Assembly (NCBI GenBank): GCA_002842855.1
Contig: PHEE01000011.1
Coordinates: 62,001 to 126,000 of the forward strand
Source of the DNA: Alphaproteobacteria bacterium HGW-Alphaproteobacteria-4
Lineage (GTDB): Bacteria > Pseudomonadota > Alphaproteobacteria > Rhodobacterales > Rhodobacteraceae
Reading direction: 5' to 3'
DNA length: 64,000 nt
A program made the position numbers and the translations under genes. The notes below the pieces were generated by a model that made no database searches, had not been told where the DNA came from, and worked only from the letters and a program-made list of their open reading frames with translations. Of the stretch, positions 18,881 to 27,048 are shown piece after piece (position 1 is the first letter of the stretch; each line of letters starts with the position of its first letter).

Positions 18881-19596
18881 AAATCGCCATGTGGTCCGGC
18901 CCGCGCAACCTTTCGACGGCGTTGATGTATTCATTTGCCGCGCGGGGGGATTGCGCCGTCTGGGATGAACCCTTCTACGCGGCCTATCTTGCCGCGACCG
19001 GCATCACCCACCCGATGCGCGACCAGATCATCAACTCAAACAATTCAGATGCCATGGCCGTGGCCGCCGATTGCACGGGGCCGATTCCGCATGGTCAGAG
19101 ACTATTCTACCAAAAACACATGACGCTGCACATGATCCCGCGCTTTGACCGCAGTTTCATGCGGCATCTGAAAAACGTGTTCCTGATCCGGCACCCGGCC
19201 CGGGTGGTGGCTAGCTATGTGAAAAAGCGTGAAAGCCCCAGTTTGGCTGATATTGGCTTTGTGCAACAGGCAGAGCTGTTTGACGAAGTGGCGGGTTGGC
19301 TTGGCCACGCACCTCTGGTGATTGACAGCGCCGATATCAGGGCCGACCCGAAGCAGGCGCTGACCAAACTCTGCGCGGCTTTGGCGATTCCCTTCGCTGA
19401 ATCCATGCTGCACTGGCCCGCCGGGCCAAAACCCTATGATGGCGTCTGGGCGCCGCATTGGTATGGCGCGGTGCACCGCTCGTCCGGTTTCGAGGTCGGC
19501 GAGGGGCCTTTGCCTGCGCTCACGGGCGCGTATGCGCGGCTGGCCGAGGCGGCTCTGCCCCATTATGAAAGGCTTGCCGTACACAGAATGGGTTAA
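18877..19596 (+). CDS. Sulfotransferase-like P-loop protein
   Basis: A 239-residue protein with a PAPS-type P-loop near the N-terminus (MWSGPRNLSTAL, resembling the 5'-phosphosulfate loop) and a 3'-phosphate-binding-like segment VFLIRHPARVVASY around residue 105. These fit a cytosolic sulfotransferase fold. It is translationally coupled to the class IV aminotransferase. A sulfated amino- or hydroxy-acid product is possible but not shown by sequence. A nucleotide kinase-like role is the alternative. Confidence 0.78.
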   Translation: MKIAMWSGPRNLSTALMYSFAARGDCAVWDEPFYAAYLAATGITHPMRDQIINSNNSDAMAVAADCTGPIPHGQRLFYQKHMTLHMIPRFDRSFMRHLKNVFLIRHPARVVASYVKKRESPSLADIGFVQQAELFDEVAGWLGHAPLVIDSADIRADPKQALTKLCAALAIPFAESMLHWPAGPKPYDGVWAPHWYGAVHRSSGFEVGEGPLPALTGAYARLAEAALPHYERLAVHRMG

Positions 19597-19751
19597 CCGA
19601 ACCTTTCATTTAACCCGCGGAATTCGTGTCGATTTATCAGATTCAGGCGCTTGCACGGAATCGCATTCTCGGGTTAGAACCGCTGCACGGACCAGTAGGG
19701 CCGGGACCTTTTCATATTCACATGTGGTGCCAGGGGAGCACGTGGGGTGGT

Positions 19752-19790
19752 GGAGGGTCCTGGGCAGGGGTGCCGGGACCCTCCTGTATT
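19752..19790 (+). terminator. Hairpin terminator in convergent gap
   Basis: Perfect 9-bp stem GGAGGGTCC/GGACCCTCC with a 15-nt loop, followed by TGTATTTCT. It is suited to end the sulfotransferase transcript. The rest of the 200-nt gap (19597-19751) has no reading frame I trust. Confidence 0.5.
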
Positions 19791-19796
19791 TCTGGA

Positions 19797-20216
19797 TCAG
19801 GGCTCCACGCCGCCCAATTCACACACAATTCGCCATTCTTCGTCAGTTACGGGCTGCACCGAAAGGCGCGCGCAGGTAACAAGCGCCATCTTCGCAAGCC
19901 GATGATCGGCCTTCACCATCGCAAGGCTGACCGGGCGCGTGACCGGCCGCAGCGCGCGGATATCTACGCAATCCCACCGCGGGTCATCACTTGTGCTGTC
20001 GGGGTGCGAAAGCGCGCAAACCTCGACGATGCCCACAATCTCTTTGCCGATGTTCGAGTGGTAGAAGAACCCCTGGTCGCCCAACCGCATCGCCCGCATG
20101 TTGTTTCGCGCAAGGTAATTGCGCACGCCGTGCCACTCCTCGCCCGCGGGGGCTTTTGCGAGTTGCTGTGCCCAGCTCCAGGTGTCGGGCTCTGACTTGA
20201 ACAACCACTTTGCCAT
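19797..20216 (-). CDS. EVE domain protein
   Basis: A 139-residue single-domain EVE (PUA-superfamily) protein. It begins [15 protein letters not shown] and contains GVRNYLARNNMR and GFFYHSN, the standard EVE landmarks. EVE domains bind modified bases in DNA or RNA and are conserved in many proteobacteria, related to mitochondrial-era THYN1. The start ATG 20216 overlaps the yciI stop by 1 nt. It is the last gene of tsaD-gpsA-yciI-EVE. Confidence 0.92.
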   Translation of the reverse strand: MAKWLFKSEPDTWSWAQQLAKAPAGEEWHGVRNYLARNNMRAMRLGDQGFFYHSNIGKEIVGIVEVCALSHPDSTSDDPRWDCVDIRALRPVTRPVSLAMVKADHRLAKMALVTCARLSVQPVTDEEWRIVCELGGVEP

Positions 20217-20491
20217 CAACCGATGACCTTCTTCCACTCCGTGACGCTGACCGATTCGAACAGGTCCGCCGCCTTGTAGGGGTCGCCTGCCGCCCAGGTC
20301 TGCGCCGCCACGAGGCTGTCGCATTCAAGAATGATCAAGGAACCGACCATCTGGCCCGCCTCGATGAAAGGTCCAGCCATACGGACGATGCCGGTTGCCT
20401 CGATATAGGCAAGATGCGCGGCGCGGGCATCGAGGCGGGTTTGAAGGGCGCCGGGTCTATCTCGGCAAATGACGGCAAAAAGCATGCTCAC
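20216..20491 (-). CDS. YciI family protein
   Basis: Small 91-residue ferredoxin-like fold protein of the YciI family. It shows the conserved AHLAYIE helix and the GPFIE segment with the candidate catalytic His/Asp arrangement. Function is unknown in most bacteria. A start two codons in ([12 protein letters not shown]) is possible. It overlaps gpsA by 4 nt and the EVE gene by 1 nt. Confidence 0.9.
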   Translation of the reverse strand: MSMLFAVICRDRPGALQTRLDARAAHLAYIEATGIVRMAGPFIEAGQMVGSLIILECDSLVAAQTWAAGDPYKAADLFESVSVTEWKKVIG

Positions 20492-21450
20492 TCCTGTTTC
20501 AAGGGCCGCGACAAAAGCGAAATTATAGCCTCGTCAACGGCGATCTTCTGTTCGACAAGCGCTGCAACCATGCTGGTGATCGGCATATCGATTCCAGCTG
20601 CTACCGCCAGTTTAGAGACTGCTTTTGACGTCGCTACACCTTCAACCGTGGTGCTCGCGTCAAATTCGGTGTTGGCGCCCAATGCCTGCCCGTAGCGGAA
20701 ATTGCGCGATTGCGCCGAGGTGCAGGTCAGCACCAGATCGCCGAGCCCAGAAAGCCCCATGAGCGTATCCGGGCGGGCGCCGCGGGCGGTTGCGAAACGG
20801 TTCATTTCAGCAAAGCCGCGCGTCATCAGCGCCGCGCGCGCCGAATCGCCCAGCCCGGCGCCAATCACTACCCCGGCGGCAATAGCTACAACGTTCTTCA
20901 GGGCCCCACCCAATTCGGCCCCGATCATGTCGGTGGTGCGGTAGACCCGCAAAACGGGCGTTGAAAGCCGCGCTTGCATTGCTTCGCCCGCGGCATCGCT
21001 GGCACAGGCGAGCGTCAGCGCCGTTGGCAGACCGCGCGCAATGTCGGCCGCAAAACTCGGCCCGGTCAGCAGGGCGGGCGTAGCCTCTGGGATCGCGTTG
21101 GCGATCAGTGCCGCGGGCCCAAGACCGGATCCAAGGTCGATGCCCTTGGAGCAGGCAACCAGCATCCGGTTGCGCAGCGTGAAGGCGTGCGGCGCAAGAA
21201 ATCCCGCCATCTGCTGCATCGGCATTGCAAGCAAAAGCAGTTCGCTTGCCGTGACATCTGAGATTTGCGCTGTAACAGAGACGTTTTCGGGCAAAGTAAC
21301 GCCGGGAAGGCGGCGCGCATTGCTGCGGGTCTTGCGCATGTCATCGGCATGTGCGGCGTCGCGCGCCCAAAGCGTGACCGCCCCGTTGCGCGCCAGAGCA
21401 ACCGCCATGGCGGTGCCGAATGCGCCCGCGCCCAGAACCCCGATATTCAT
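20488..21450 (-). CDS. gpsA: Glycerol-3-phosphate dehydrogenase [NAD(P)+]
   Basis: Makes sn-glycerol-3-phosphate for phospholipid synthesis from dihydroxyacetone phosphate. The N-terminal Rossmann motif is [15 protein letters not shown] and the catalytic-lysine region [11 protein letters not shown] are visible in the middle. The 320-residue length is typical. It overlaps tsaD by 4 nt, a common alphaproteobacterial arrangement. Confidence 0.95.
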   Translation of the reverse strand: MNIGVLGAGAFGTAMAVALARNGAVTLWARDAAHADDMRKTRSNARRLPGVTLPENVSVTAQISDVTASELLLLAMPMQQMAGFLAPHAFTLRNRMLVACSKGIDLGSGLGPAALIANAIPEATPALLTGPSFAADIARGLPTALTLACASDAAGEAMQARLSTPVLRVYRTTDMIGAELGGALKNVVAIAAGVVIGAGLGDSARAALMTRGFAEMNRFATARGARPDTLMGLSGLGDLVLTCTSAQSRNFRYGQALGANTEFDASTTVEGVATSKAVSKLAVAAGIDMPITSMVAALVEQKIAVDEAIISLLSRPLKQE

Positions 21451-22538
21451 GCCTTCGCCCCCCGTTTGCCCGAGCCGAGCATGGCGGGCGCCGCTTCGTC
21501 AAGCGGCCAGCGGGGTCGGGCCGACAGCGCCATGCCATCGCGTCCACCCGCGCGAAAGCGCTCGATACCGGCCCACGCTATCATCGCTGCGTTGTCAGTG
21601 CAAAGTGCCAGCGGCGGGGCTATGAATGCGGTGCCGAAGGCCGCCGAAACAGTCTCTAACGCAGCCCGAATCGCCTTGTTGGCAGCAACCCCCCCGGCAA
21701 CTGCGAAAGCCGGCGCATGGGGCCCCTCGCTCAGATAGGCCGCCAGGGCGCGACGCGACTTTTCTGCCAGAACATCGGCCACAGCGGCCTGAAACCCGGC
21801 GCATAGATCGGCACGGTCGGCTGCGCGCAATTCACCATCCCGCATCACCCCGTCGCGCGCCCGCAGCAGCGCGGTCTTCAGGCCCGAAAACGACATGTCG
21901 CAACCGGGGCGGTCAAGCAGCGGTCGAGGAAAGGCAAAATGCCCCGGGTCGCCCTTTGCAGCCTCCGCCTCAACCGCCGGGCCGCCGGGCTGCGGCAACG
22001 CCAGAAGCTTTGCGGTCTTGTCGAAGGCCTCGCCGGGCGCATCGTCGATGGTGCCGCCGATGCGGCTAAAGCTTTCGGGGCCGCGCACGATCAGAAACTG
22101 GCAGTGTCCGCCTGAAACCAGCAGCATCAGGTAGGGAAATGCCAGCGCATGCGTAAGCCGTGGCGTAAGGGCATGCCCGGCCAGGTGGTTGACCCCGACC
22201 AGCGGCAGCCCGGTGCCCGCCGCTATACCCTTGGCGCACATCACCCCTGAAAGCACGCCGCCGATCAACCCCGGCCCAGCCGTCACCGCTACGCCATCGA
22301 GATTGGCCAGCCCTACCCCTGCCCGGGCCAGAGCCTGCTCAACGCAAAGGTCGAGTTTTTCGGCGTGCGCGCGCGCCGCAAGCTCGGGCACGACGCCGCC
22401 GAAGGGCGCGTGCAGTTCGGTCTGACCGGCGACCACCGACGCCAAGATCTCGCCCCGCCCGCCATGGAATTGCACGACAGCTGCCGCAGTATCGTCGCAG
22501 CTGCTTTCGAGGCCGAGAAACGTAAGCGTGTCTGTCAT
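21447..22538 (-). CDS. tsaD: tRNA N6-adenosine threonylcarbamoyltransferase TsaD
   Basis: Transfers the threonylcarbamoyl group to A37 of ANN-decoding tRNAs. It shows the ASKHA-fold N-terminus [10 protein letters not shown], the metal-binding HLAGH motif and VSGGHCQF. The 363 residues match the family. It is first in an operon of four overlapping genes and divergent from hemD across a 57-nt gap. Confidence 0.96.
   Translation of the reverse strand: MTDTLTFLGLESSCDDTAAAVVQFHGGRGEILASVVAGQTELHAPFGGVVPELAARAHAEKLDLCVEQALARAGVGLANLDGVAVTAGPGLIGGVLSGVMCAKGIAAGTGLPLVGVNHLAGHALTPRLTHALAFPYLMLLVSGGHCQFLIVRGPESFSRIGGTIDDAPGEAFDKTAKLLALPQPGGPAVEAEAAKGDPGHFAFPRPLLDRPGCDMSFSGLKTALLRARDGVMRDGELRAADRADLCAGFQAAVADVLAEKSRRALAAYLSEGPHAPAFAVAGGVAANKAIRAALETVSAAFGTAFIAPPLALCTDNAAMIAWAGIERFRAGGRDGMALSARPRWPLDEAAPAMLGSGKRGAKA
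21646..21659 (+). repeat. Copy of recurrent RAAACAGNCTCTAW motif
   Basis: GAAACAGTCTCTAA inside tsaD. In the sense direction it encodes LETVS with the rare codon TTA. Confidence 0.55.
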
Positions 22539-22595
22539 GGTGCGCCGGTTGCGGGAATGTCATAGGGCAGGTAACACCGGGGGCAAGATCGCACA

Positions 22596-23315
22596 ATGCC
22601 GGGGAAGTCATTGGCCAACACCCGACCCATTCTGGTTCTGACCCGTCCCGCCGCGCAGTCGCAGCGCTTCGCGGCGCAATTTGCCGCTCGCTTCGGCGAA
22701 GATTGGCCGGTGCTAATTGCGCCATTGCAGCAGATTGTGCCTTTGCATCCAGAAATCCCGATCGCCCGCGAGCTGATCTTTACCTCCGAAAACGCCGTGG
22801 CCCCGCTGGTGGCCCTATCGCCTGCCCAAGGTCGGCGCGCGTGGTGTGTGGGTGGGCGTACCGCCAAAGCCGCAGCCAGCGCGGGGTTTGAGGCAATCGC
22901 AGGCGCGGGCGATGGCGCCGCTCTCGCCGCAATGATCGTGGCCGCAAAGCCGACCGGGCCGCTGTTGCACGCACACGGCGAGCATCAGGCGTTCGACATC
23001 AGCGCGGTTCTCAATTCGGCTGGAATCGAGGCGAATACGGCGCAGGTCTATGCGCAGCAGGCGCAGCCGCTGACCGAAGCAGCGGCTGCTCTTCTGGCTG
23101 GAACATCGCCACTTGTCGTGCCGCTCTTTTCGCCGCGCTCCGCCCGGCTGTTTGCCGAGGCTGCCAAGAATGCCTGCGCTCCACTGCAAATAGCCGCAAT
23201 TTCCGCCGCAACCGCAGGGCCTTGCGCGGCGCTTGCGCCCGAACGGATCGAAACGGCGGCCCGACCGGATGCGGAATCCATGCTTGATGTGCTTTCGCGT
23301 GTGATGGCGGGTTGA
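22596..23315 (+). CDS. hemD: Uroporphyrinogen-III synthase
   Basis: Cyclises hydroxymethylbilane with ring-D inversion in tetrapyrrole synthesis. HemD sequences diverge widely. The support here is the N-terminal VLTRPAAQS, FTSENAVAPL, the 239-residue length and the context with mic60 and hemY. hemC is not in the window. The ATG at 22596 is assumed; a later start a few codons in is possible. Confidence 0.85.
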   Translation: MPGKSLANTRPILVLTRPAAQSQRFAAQFAARFGEDWPVLIAPLQQIVPLHPEIPIARELIFTSENAVAPLVALSPAQGRRAWCVGGRTAKAAASAGFEAIAGAGDGAALAAMIVAAKPTGPLLHAHGEHQAFDISAVLNSAGIEANTAQVYAQQAQPLTEAAAALLAGTSPLVVPLFSPRSARLFAEAAKNACAPLQIAAISAATAGPCAALAPERIETAARPDAESMLDVLSRVMAG

Positions 23316-23372
23316 GGCGGCGCCAGCGCGCGCCTAGATTGAGTGCAGGATTGGTTACCGGGGGGAAGTGCA

Positions 23373-24503
23373 GTGACACATACGACCGACCAGAACCCCG
23401 AGACACCAGTCACGACCCTGCTTGAGCCCGTCGAGCAGATGGCTGGCGGTGAGCCGGGTCCAGACACCGCGCCGCCACAGCCGCCAATCGCGCCCGAACC
23501 GCCGCGCAAGCGGCGCGGCGCCGTCTTGCCGCTGCTGTTGGGCGGTTTTGCTGCGGCGGCGCTGGGCGCTGGCGCCACGATCTATATGTTGCCACAACTT
23601 CCAGCGCGCTGGCAGCCCGCCTCGGCGCTGATCGCCGCGAGCGCTGCGGAACAGGCCGAGCGCTACGCCGCCTTGCAGGCCGAACTTGCAGATCTGCGCG
23701 CGGGCATGCCCGCAACACCCGACCTTGCGCCGCTCCGCGCGGCGATTTCCGAGGCCGAGGCGCGCATTTCAGCGGTTGAGGCGCGGCCGGTTTCGACGGG
23801 GGTCGATACCGCGCCCGCGATCGAGGCCCTGCGCGGTGAACTGGCGGCCCTGCGTGCCGAGCTTGCGCAAAGCGCCGACAGCCCGCAGACGACTTCCGCC
23901 GAAATTGCCGCCGCCGCCGCCGATGCTTCGGCCCGGATCATCGCCGCCGAATCCGAGGCTGCGGCAATCCGTGCGCGCGCCGAGGCCGAAGCTGCCGCCT
24001 TGCGCGCCGATGCCGAGGCTGGTGCCGCAAAAGCGTTGGCGCAATCCGCGCTGGCGCAACTTGGCGCTGCCATCGAGGCGGGGGCGCCGCTTGCCGATGC
24101 CCTTGCCGGGCTGCGCGCCGCCGGCGTTACCCCGCCGCCAGCGCTTGCTGTCGATGTGCCCACGCTGACAGCGCTGCGCGAAGGCTTTGCGCCTGCCGCG
24201 CGCGAAGCGCTGGCCGCGGCGCGCGCCGCGCAGCCGGGCGCTGGCACGCTTGACCGTCTTGGCAGCTTCCTGCTGGCGCAGACGGGCGCGCGGTCACTGA
24301 CAGCGCGTGAAGGGGCCGATGCCGACGCCGTTCTTTCGCGTGCCGAGGCCGCACTGAACGGCGGCAAGCTGACCGAGGCGCTTGCCGAAATCGAGACGCT
24401 GCCAGACGCCGCACGTGCCGAAATGGCCCGTTGGCAAGCACTGGCCGAGCGCCGCCTTGCTGCAACCCGTGCGCTGGCCGATCTGGCCCAGAGCCTGAAC
24501 TGA
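23373..24503 (+). CDS. Mitofilin/Mic60 homologue (COG4223-type membrane protein)
   Basis: An alphaproteobacterial Mic60 homologue. It has a proline-rich cytoplasmic N-terminus with a basic PPRKRRG stretch, one transmembrane helix (about residues 50-72), an extended Ala/Glu-rich coiled coil (about 90-245), then a C-terminal mitofilin-like helical region from about 255 (ALREGFAPAARE). Mitochondrial Mic60 shapes crista junctions, and bacterial homologues have been linked to membrane curvature. The start is taken as GTG 23373 with GGGGGA upstream. The position between hemD and hemY is the known conserved context. Confidence 0.82.
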   Translation: MTHTTDQNPETPVTTLLEPVEQMAGGEPGPDTAPPQPPIAPEPPRKRRGAVLPLLLGGFAAAALGAGATIYMLPQLPARWQPASALIAASAAEQAERYAALQAELADLRAGMPATPDLAPLRAAISEAEARISAVEARPVSTGVDTAPAIEALRGELAALRAELAQSADSPQTTSAEIAAAAADASARIIAAESEAAAIRARAEAEAAALRADAEAGAAKALAQSALAQLGAAIEAGAPLADALAGLRAAGVTPPPALAVDVPTLTALREGFAPAAREALAAARAAQPGAGTLDRLGSFLLAQTGARSLTAREGADADAVLSRAEAALNGGKLTEALAEIETLPDAARAEMARWQALAERRLAATRALADLAQSLN

Positions 24504-24513
24504 GGGGGCTCGC

Positions 24514-26049
24514 ATGATCTGGTCGTTCTTGAAAATAGCCGTTTTTCTGGTGGCTGTGGCCGCGCTTACACTGGGCGCAACCTATCTGGTGGAGCGCGGC
24601 GAAGACATCCGTCTTGCCGTCGCCGGAATGGAGTTCACGCTCGGCCCGTTGCAGGCGGCGCTGGCGGCACTGGTCGTGTTCGCCACGGTCTGGCTGGTGC
24701 TGCGAGTGCTCGGCCTGCTTGGCGCGATCGTGCGTTTCATCAATGGCGACGAAACCGCCGTAAGCCGCTATTTCGACCGGAACCGAGAGCGCAAGGGCTA
24801 TGAAGCGCTGGCCGAAGGCATGATGGCGGTCGCATCTGGCGAGGGGCGGGTTGCGCTGGCAAAAGCGGCGAAGGCCGAAAAATACCTGGGCCGACCCGAA
24901 CTTACCAATCTGCTTTCTGCGCAGGCAGCCGAGGCGGCTGGTGACACCCGCAAGGCGACCGAAGTCTATAAACGCCTGCTGGGTGACCAGCGCACACGTT
25001 TTGTGGGCGTGCAGGGGCTGATGAAGCAAAAGTTGGCCGAGGGCGATACCGGCACCGCATTGAAGCTTGCGCAAAAGGCCTACGCGCTGAAGCCCCGCAA
25101 CGAAGGGGTGCAAGACACGCTGCTGCGCCTGCAATCGGAAAAGGGCGATTGGAAAGGGGCGCGCGAGGTGTTGGGCGCCAAGGTCAAACAAGGCTTGCTG
25201 CCGCGTGATGTGCACAAGCGTCGCGATGCGCTGATGGCCCTGCAAGAGGCCAAGGGCGTGCTCGCCGAGGGTGCCAGCATTGAGGCGCGCGAGGCGGCAA
25301 TTGCTGCCAACAAGGCGTCGCCCGACCTTATTCCGGCGGCGGTGATGGCGGCGCAGGCCTATATCGAAAAGGGCGATGCAAAGCACGCAACGCGCCTTTT
25401 GCTGAAGGCATGGGAGGCGCAACCGCACCCGGAACTGGCTGCCGCATTTGCGGCGATTGCGCCCAACGAGACTGCGGTCGAGCGCTTGAAGCGCTTTGAT
25501 CCGCTTCTGAAACTGCGCCCCGAGGTCGAGGAAACCCGCCTGCTTCGCGCCGAACTGGCGATTGCCGCCGAAGATTTCCCCGCAGCACGCCGAGCGGTGG
25601 GCGATCTGGTAGAGACCCACCCAACCGCGCGGGCGCTGACGTTGATGGCGGCGGTCGAACGCGGCGAAGGCGCGGATGACGCGGTGGTGCGCGGCTGGCT
25701 TGCGCGCGCGCTTGGCGCCAGTCGGGGTCCGCAATGGGTTTGTGAAAACTGCCACAACATTCAGGCCGAGTGGGGGCCCGTCTGCGATAACTGCGCGGGG
25801 TTCGACACCCTTTCCTGGCGAGAGCCGGTGGGCGGCGGGGTGCCGCTTGCCAATGGCGCGGAAATGTTGCCGCTGATAGTGGGTCAACCGCGACCGGCAC
25901 CCGAAGTGCTCGAACCTCTGCCCGAGCCGCCACCCGCCGAGCCGCCACCCCCGACCGAAGCCGAGATGTTTGCCGAGCGTCTTGGTCGAGACCCGCTGGC
26001 GGAACCCGACGCGGTAGCGCTCGCGCGTGGCATGGCGCCGAAAAAATAG
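24514..26049 (+). CDS. HemY-like tetratricopeptide membrane protein
   Basis: HemY N-terminal-domain protein of 511 residues. It has two transmembrane helices (about residues 5-22 and 42-64), then a helical TPR region from about 85 to 390. The C-terminal part has a four-cysteine ribbon, CENC and CDNC about 14 residues apart (near residues 410-430), followed by a Pro/Glu-rich tail. It is not the HemY protoporphyrinogen oxidase of Gram-positives. Its exact role is unknown. It follows the mic60 homologue by 10 nt. Confidence 0.85.
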   Translation: MIWSFLKIAVFLVAVAALTLGATYLVERGEDIRLAVAGMEFTLGPLQAALAALVVFATVWLVLRVLGLLGAIVRFINGDETAVSRYFDRNRERKGYEALAEGMMAVASGEGRVALAKAAKAEKYLGRPELTNLLSAQAAEAAGDTRKATEVYKRLLGDQRTRFVGVQGLMKQKLAEGDTGTALKLAQKAYALKPRNEGVQDTLLRLQSEKGDWKGAREVLGAKVKQGLLPRDVHKRRDALMALQEAKGVLAEGASIEAREAAIAANKASPDLIPAAVMAAQAYIEKGDAKHATRLLLKAWEAQPHPELAAAFAAIAPNETAVERLKRFDPLLKLRPEVEETRLLRAELAIAAEDFPAARRAVGDLVETHPTARALTLMAAVERGEGADDAVVRGWLARALGASRGPQWVCENCHNIQAEWGPVCDNCAGFDTLSWREPVGGGVPLANGAEMLPLIVGQPRPAPEVLEPLPEPPPAEPPPPTEAEMFAERLGRDPLAEPDAVALARGMAPKK

Positions 26050-26093
26050 GGCTACCCATTGCTGCCGTTCGATGTTATCCGGCGCGCCACCAG

Positions 26094-26169
26094 GCCGCTG
26101 TAGCTCAGCTGGTAGAGCACGTCATTCGTAATGATGGGGTCGGGGGTTCGAGTCCCTTCAGCGGCACCA
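26094..26169 (+). tRNA. tRNA-Thr (anticodon CGT)
   Basis: Complete cloverleaf. Acceptor GCCGCTG pairs with CAGCGGC, the D arm is 16 nt, and the anticodon stem CGTCA/TGATG holds loop TTCGTAA with anticodon CGT at 26127-26129. A 5-nt variable loop and a T arm with TTCGAGT follow. The CCA end is encoded. It reads ACG codons. Confidence 0.97.
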
Positions 26170-26193
26170 ATTCGCCCGATCGCGCCGGAAGCG

Positions 26194-26235
26194 GCAGCAA
26201 AAACTTCCCCCGGACCAGCCGGGGGAAGTTGCTGC
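26194..26235 (-). terminator. Intrinsic terminator of the OmpA-like lipoprotein gene
   Basis: 12-bp stem AACTTCCCCCGG/CCGGGGGAAGTT with a 5-nt loop, extended by GCAGC/GCTGC. On the minus strand the stem runs into a T tract, as expected for the gene ending at 26272. On the plus strand no T tract follows, so it may only partly stop tRNA read-through. Confidence 0.8.
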
Positions 26236-26271
26236 GCTTGTCGCTGGGAAGGGTTGTTGCCCGCAGCGATC

Positions 26272-26910
26272 TCAGCCGTTGGGCGTGATGATGATCTCAA
26301 CCCGGCGGTTTGCCGCGCGCCCGGCGCTGGTATTGTTCGAGGCGACAGGCTCATAGAAGGCGCGGCCAAGATACCGCACACGATGCGACGGGGTGCCGGT
26401 GTTGACCAGGATCTGCGCGACGGCAAGCGCGCGCTGCTCGCTCAGTTGCTGGTTTATTGCCAGCGTGCCGACATTATCGGTATGGCCGATCACGCGAATG
26501 CTGGTGTTGGGGTGGTTTTGCAGGCTGCGCGAGACCGAAGCGAGCGATGAGCGGAAGCCTTGATGCACGACCGCCGAGCCGAAATCGAAGGTGATCGATT
26601 CAGGCAGGCTTACGACCAGCGCGCTGCCGGTATTGACGATACCGGCGCTGGTGCCAGCAAGCGACTGGCGCAGCTCTCGTTCCTGATTGTCAAGCTCGTT
26701 ACCGATTGCCGCACCGATACCGGCGCCGATTGCGCCGCCGATGATCGTGCCTTGCGGGCTGCCGCTGATGATCTGGCCCGCCGCCGCGCCGGTAAGGCCG
26801 CCGATAATGGCGCCCGTGCCAGCTTGATTTTGGGTACCGTCAACATTCGTGCAGGCGCCGAGAGCAACCAGAACCGCGGCAGCCGCGAGAAGGGGTTTGT
26901 TATGGGACAT
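26272..26910 (-). CDS. OmpA family lipoprotein (YfiB-like, glycine-zipper)
   Basis: Predicted outer-membrane lipoprotein of 212 residues. The signal peptide ends in the lipobox LGAC with Cys near residue 20. Next is a glycine-zipper region (about 32-70, repeated GxxxG), then a C-terminal OmpA peptidoglycan-binding domain with IRVIGHTDNVG and NRRVEIII. It would tether the outer membrane to peptidoglycan. It has its own terminator and stands apart from neighbours. Confidence 0.9.
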   Translation of the reverse strand: MSHNKPLLAAAAVLVALGACTNVDGTQNQAGTGAIIGGLTGAAAGQIISGSPQGTIIGGAIGAGIGAAIGNELDNQERELRQSLAGTSAGIVNTGSALVVSLPESITFDFGSAVVHQGFRSSLASVSRSLQNHPNTSIRVIGHTDNVGTLAINQQLSEQRALAVAQILVNTGTPSHRVRYLGRAFYEPVASNNTSAGRAANRRVEIIITPNG

Positions 26911-27048
26911 GGCAATTACTCCGTCCGGCTCTCAGCAGACAGGGCAGATCCTGCGGCCATCACGTCCGGATTGTGCGCATGCTGCCCGAGAAAGAACCAA
27001 TTGGGCAGACTCGGAAACTGCGCAGACGCGCCGCCTTGTCAGTGCAGT

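Noticed and set aside
19597-19796. Possible SRP 4.5S RNA or 6S RNA in the convergent gap
   Set aside because: The conserved GGAAGGAAGCAG-type loop of SRP RNA is absent and no 6S fold is apparent.
24127-25887. 586-codon open frame on the minus strand opposite mic60 and hemY
   Set aside because: High-GC antisense frame. No family similarity, and both plus-strand genes are well supported.
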